From positions 2,227,042-2,291,041 of the forward strand of contig NC_085861.1 in NCBI RefSeq assembly GCF_034702125.1: a DNA stretch of 64,000 nucleotides, read 5' to 3'. Both the position numbers and the translations under genes were made by a program. Of the stretch, positions 60,893 to 64,000 are shown piece after piece (position 1 is the stretch's first letter; each line of letters begins with the position of its first letter). The stretch comes from Engraulis encrasicolus (taxonomy: Eukaryota > Chordata > Actinopteri > Clupeiformes > Engraulidae). The notes below the pieces were generated by a model, which had not been told where the DNA came from, did not search any database, and worked only from the letters and a program-made list of their open reading frames with translations.

Positions 60893-61423
60893 CATGTCTC
60901 AAATGGCGCACTTTTGTCAGTGCACAGTGCACACAGTGCACTGAGGCCTTTAGTGCATAGTGTGGTGGTAAAAATTGAGCACTATGCACTGTGCCCTCGC
61001 TGGAAGTGAAGGCTGGGCATGGCATTAGCTTGCCAAAATATCAGTTGGCTACTGTTTGCAATGCACAGCGTCTGGTGCTTGTATTTCCATTTCCTTCACC
61101 CCAAAGGACAACAATCACACATACAATACTTTGGTTTGCATGAAAAGGTTGGTGTCCCATCAACATTACTTACAGAATTAGGAGACTGTTGACCTAACTC
61201 TTCTACTGAACTGAATGCCACATTTCCTCCGTGTCATTGTCAACATGGCCGCCGTTTAGTGCGTGCAGTGTCCATCATTCAAGCACTGCATTTGTCCGCC
61301 ATTGTTAGGGGATCATCCTGGCACTTTCAGTGCACTGGCTCAACTGAAATTTTCAGCGTGAGCACCCTAGGCACTGAAAAACAGTGCCCGAAGTGCACAA
61401 GTGCGTGATTTGAGACACAGCCT
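60893..61423. mobile_element. MITE-like repeat, family M2 copy 2
   Basis: CATGTCTCAAATGGCGCACT at the left is mirrored by GTGCGTGATTTGAGACACAG at the right. AGTGCAC words crowd both sides. It is a larger relative of 45971-46092, and no reading frame of note is inside. Confidence 0.6.
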
Positions 61424-61439
61424 GAGACTGACCAAGAGA

Positions 61440-61560
61440 ACCAGGCTGATAGGAAGAGAGAGACAGGAGAGCGGAAGAGAGACAGGGGGGGCGGGGGAGA
61501 GAGAGAGAGAGGGGGGGGGGGGGGGCAGAGAGAGCAAGAAAGAGGGGGGCGGGGGGCAGA
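61440..61560. repeat. (GA)n/G-rich low complexity
   Basis: GAGA and G runs. The proline/serine-rich minus-strand frames here are artefacts. Confidence 0.9.
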
Positions 61561-61570
61561 CAGATAGATA

Positions 61571-62985
61571 CAAAGCGGATTCCAAAAAAGTTGGGACACT
61601 TGGTATTTTGTGAATAAAATAAAAATGCTGGCATTTTCAAAACATTCAATCCATGCATAAGATGCACAATGGCACAGGGTCAACATAGGAACAGTTAAAA
61701 TGAGGCAAAAGCATTGTTTTGAGGGAAATATGTGGTCATTTAAAATTCGACAAATCTCAAAAAAGTTGGGACAGGGCCAATTTTTTTTGTAATGGTTGGA
61801 TAATTCTAAAAGTAACACAGGAGGAGTATTTTGAAAGGAACTATATTGACTGCCAACATGAATGCACAAATAAAATACCATCACAGAGAGGCTGTGGCAC
61901 TCAGTAGCGAAGATTTTGAGGGACTAATTACTGATCTATTACACAGAAAGATTGAATTATCAAAATTGCAGGCATATAAGGCTTATTTCTGTAATGTAGA
62001 GTTCTGTAAAATCATTGCACGAGTTATGAGATCATGACATACCCATCGTCAATAAGCAAACTATGACACTCCAACAATGACAGCTGTTGAAAAAATGACT
62101 ATAAACACAACACTTGATTAAGGCACATGATGCAGACATTAAACAGTGTTGCAAGTGGCAAAGCTCGTTCTACATGGACCTAGGAGACATGTGAAACTGT
62201 CCTCTGATTACAGAATGGAAAATATTTCATTCTTTTTTAAAATCATGGAGTCATGCACCCTCCAGGTTATGAAGAAAATGAATACTTCAGCTTGATTTAG
62301 TGGTCAGTCTGAAAGACAGCATATATGATGGTAAAGGGGTGCAGATATGCCTTGGTTATGGTCTTCTTACTCATGTAGAGCATTACAATGCGTGCTGAAT
62401 GATATATTCAGACTTTAAACAGCATATATAGCTACCAAGGCATTATATTTCGGAACACAGCCTTTAGATATTGCCCCATAATGATGGCAAATTTCAATCT
62501 CTACTATGTTCCAACAGTGTGGTTCCATCATAAGAGTAAACAGGTGACAAAATTGTTTTCTTGCAGTCAGGATATGCCACATATTAAGCATAACAAGAAG
62601 GTAAACAAGTCGAAGAACACACCTATCAGTTGAGCTGCTGAAATCATGTCTCACATATCAAAATATCTATTTTCAAAATAAAATCATGCCATCAGTCAAA
62701 GTATTTAAATGTTAAGTCTCCTCCCTTGTGTTGTGTTTAGTCTTATCCAACATAAAAAGCATTTTATTGACCCTGTCCCAACTTTTTTGGAATTTGTTGC
62801 AGGGTTGACATTTTAAATGATCACATAATTACCCCAAAACAATCATTGTGCTTGGCTTTAACAACTGATATGTTGTCTACACACAATGCTCTACCTTATT
62901 AACATATTGAATGTTTTGAAAATGCCAGCATTTTAATTTTATTCACAAAACACTAAGTGTCCCAACTTTTTTGGAATCCGCTTTG
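61571..62985. mobile_element. Mariner-like element with ~210-bp TIRs (1.4 kb)
   Basis: Both ends read CAAAGCGGATTCCAAAAAAG inward, then TTGGGACACTT, and stay alignable for about 210 bp down to an inner AAAAAAGTTGGGACAGGG. TA flanks at 61569-61570 and 62986-62987. Internal sequence around 62440-62530 resembles 37735-37830 of the other family member. Short frames (61719-62037) do not look like a transposase. Assignment to Tc1/mariner rests on the TA flanks only. Confidence 0.8.
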
Positions 62986-63037
62986 TAGTAAAGGGTGGTT
63001 AAGGGGACATAAACATGCGGGGGAGTGAGCTCATGAC

Positions 63038-63038
<1 letters not shown>

Positions 63039-63082
<44 letters not shown>
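63039..63082. repeat. (GAAA)n microsatellite
   Basis: About eleven GAAA units. To its right, up to 63449, I see no gene. Confidence 0.95.
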
Positions 63083-63083
<1 letters not shown>

Positions 63084-63449
63084 GAGCAACAGGGAAATGG
63101 CCTGAGGGAGGAGAGAGATGTAAGGCTGTATATATACGCAATGTGATTCATATTGAATTTTGACCAATGGTTAACATTTAAAATTAATAAATTGATTAAC
63201 TTTTTACTAATGTTATAAATGAAATAATTGCAATAGGTTATATGTAGAATAGGTTGCAACAGGCTACTAAAATAAAAAGAAATTTAAAAATGATCATAAT
63301 GATATTATGAGGTAGTGGACTGAGTAACAGAGCTTTGAAAGGGCGCATCACGATTCTGCCCTCTTCCACAGCAATGCAGTTTCATGACTGGATATCAGAA
63401 ATTCTCGGTTCGATACAATATTGTTACAGACCTAATACATAGATAGATA

Positions 63450-63717
63450 GGCAGTCATGGGTAAGTAGTCAGGGCATCAGACTTCTAGCCCAAAGGTTGC
63501 TGGTTCGACTCCCGATCTGCCAGGTTGGTCTGGGAAGTAATTAACCAGTGCTCTCCCCTATCCTCCTCCATGACTGAGGTGCCCTGAGCATGGTACCATC
63601 CCGCCGCACTGCTCCCTTGCGGTGCCATTGGGGGCTGCCCCCTTGCACGGGTGAGGCATGAATGCAATTTCATTGTGTGCATTGTGTGTCACAATGACAA
63701 TGGGAGTTGGAGTTAGA
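63450..63717 (+). mobile_element. tRNA-derived SINE
   Basis: The head folds like a tRNA: GGCAGTC pairs with GATCTGCC, an A-box-like GGGTAAGTAGTCAGG lies at 63459 and the B box GGTTCGACTCC at ~63502. The body contains GCACTGCTCCCTTGCGGTGC, and the tail reads TCACAATGACAATGGGAGTT, like the 3' end of L2-type LINEs that mobilise such SINEs. Target duplications are not clear. The tRNA itself is not a functional gene: the anticodon arm is degenerate. Confidence 0.82.
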
Positions 63718-63734
63718 GCATAACATTTTTCGGG

Positions 63735-64000
63735 AATTCCCGCGGGTCCCGCGGGTCTTGCGGGATTCCCGCGGGATGGGAGTCAAAATTTTAAAGATGA
63801 ACGGGAGCGGGCAGGAGCGGGAATGAAGATGAATGGGAGCGGGCGGAATAAAAACAAACGGCAGCGGGAATGCCAAATATAGATGATGATTTTTATCATT
63901 ACATTTTTTTTTTTTTTTGACGAAACGAGAGTGGGATTGATTTTGAGTGGGAGTGGGCAGGATTAGGAGTGGATTCTTACAGGAGTGGACGGGATGGGTT
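63735..64000. repeat. GC-rich degenerate repeat (GCGGG words)
   Basis: TCCCGCGGG palindromes (63738-63776) are followed by recurring GGGAGCGGG / GGGAGTGG words to the window end, with a T-run near 63905-63919. It probably continues beyond the window. Confidence 0.7.

Noticed and set aside
61327..61884. 185-codon minus-strand frame
   Set aside because: Crosses the GA/G-rich tract and the terminal repeat of the mariner-like element. It is low-complexity.

Overview
This window looks like repeat-dense intergenic and intronic DNA from a ray-finned (teleost) fish. Three things point there: a NACHT exon of the fish-expanded NLRC type (FISNA + NACHT, minus strand, about 19.9-21.8 kb) with short upstream exons; a mix of hAT, Tc1/mariner, piggyBac-like, L2-like LINE, Penelope-like, Ty3/gypsy and tRNA-derived SINE sequence; and very long (CA)n/(GT)n tracts. 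No species can be named from the sequence alone. There are two ambiguous bases (N at 30695 and 49504).

Only one host gene is supported: the NLR fragment on the minus strand. Its large FISNA-NACHT exon (19918-21763) has canonical splice sites. Two small upstream exons (22239-22280 and 26093-26208) join to it in phase. A third, less certain one lies at 26277-26380. The introns hold a 1.5-kb hAT element, a GATA array and duplicated non-coding segments. I see no leucine-rich-repeat exons downstream and no start exon upstream.

Everything else I can interpret is mobile or tandemly repeated DNA, often nested. 1-11.4 kb: hAT fragments, a broken BED-finger hAT transposase, a 3.6-kb fold-back element that splits a Tc1-like copy, and a 2-kb hAT whose flanking repeat was cut by a mariner-like insertion. 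11.4-14.7 kb: two inverted 0.9-kb hAT copies around a LINE fragment. 15-19.8 kb: simple repeats and a possible solo LTR. 28.2-29.4 kb: a tandem array of about 135-bp units carrying a tRNA-Leu-like segment. 29.5-34.4 kb: a compound palindromic element with remnants of an unrecognised ORF. 34.6-38.3 kb: four layers of insertion (Penelope-like in hAT in a putative LTR in a mariner-like element). 38.3-43.3 kb: further Penelope-like copies, a piggyBac-like insertion, and a broken APE-type LINE carrying a 362-bp hAT MITE. 44-49 kb: microsatellites, small MITEs and a 1-kb Tc1-like element with long terminal repeats. 49.7-54.4 kb: a Tc1 in an L2-like LINE in a Tc1. 54.9-59.8 kb: a 35-bp tandem array split by a 4.5-kb Ty3/gypsy element with a perfect 5-bp target duplication. 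60-64 kb: microsatellites, a mariner-like element with about 200-bp terminal repeats, and a SINE.

All repeat-family assignments rest on terminal motifs, target duplications and recognisable protein fragments read by eye; none was checked by database search.
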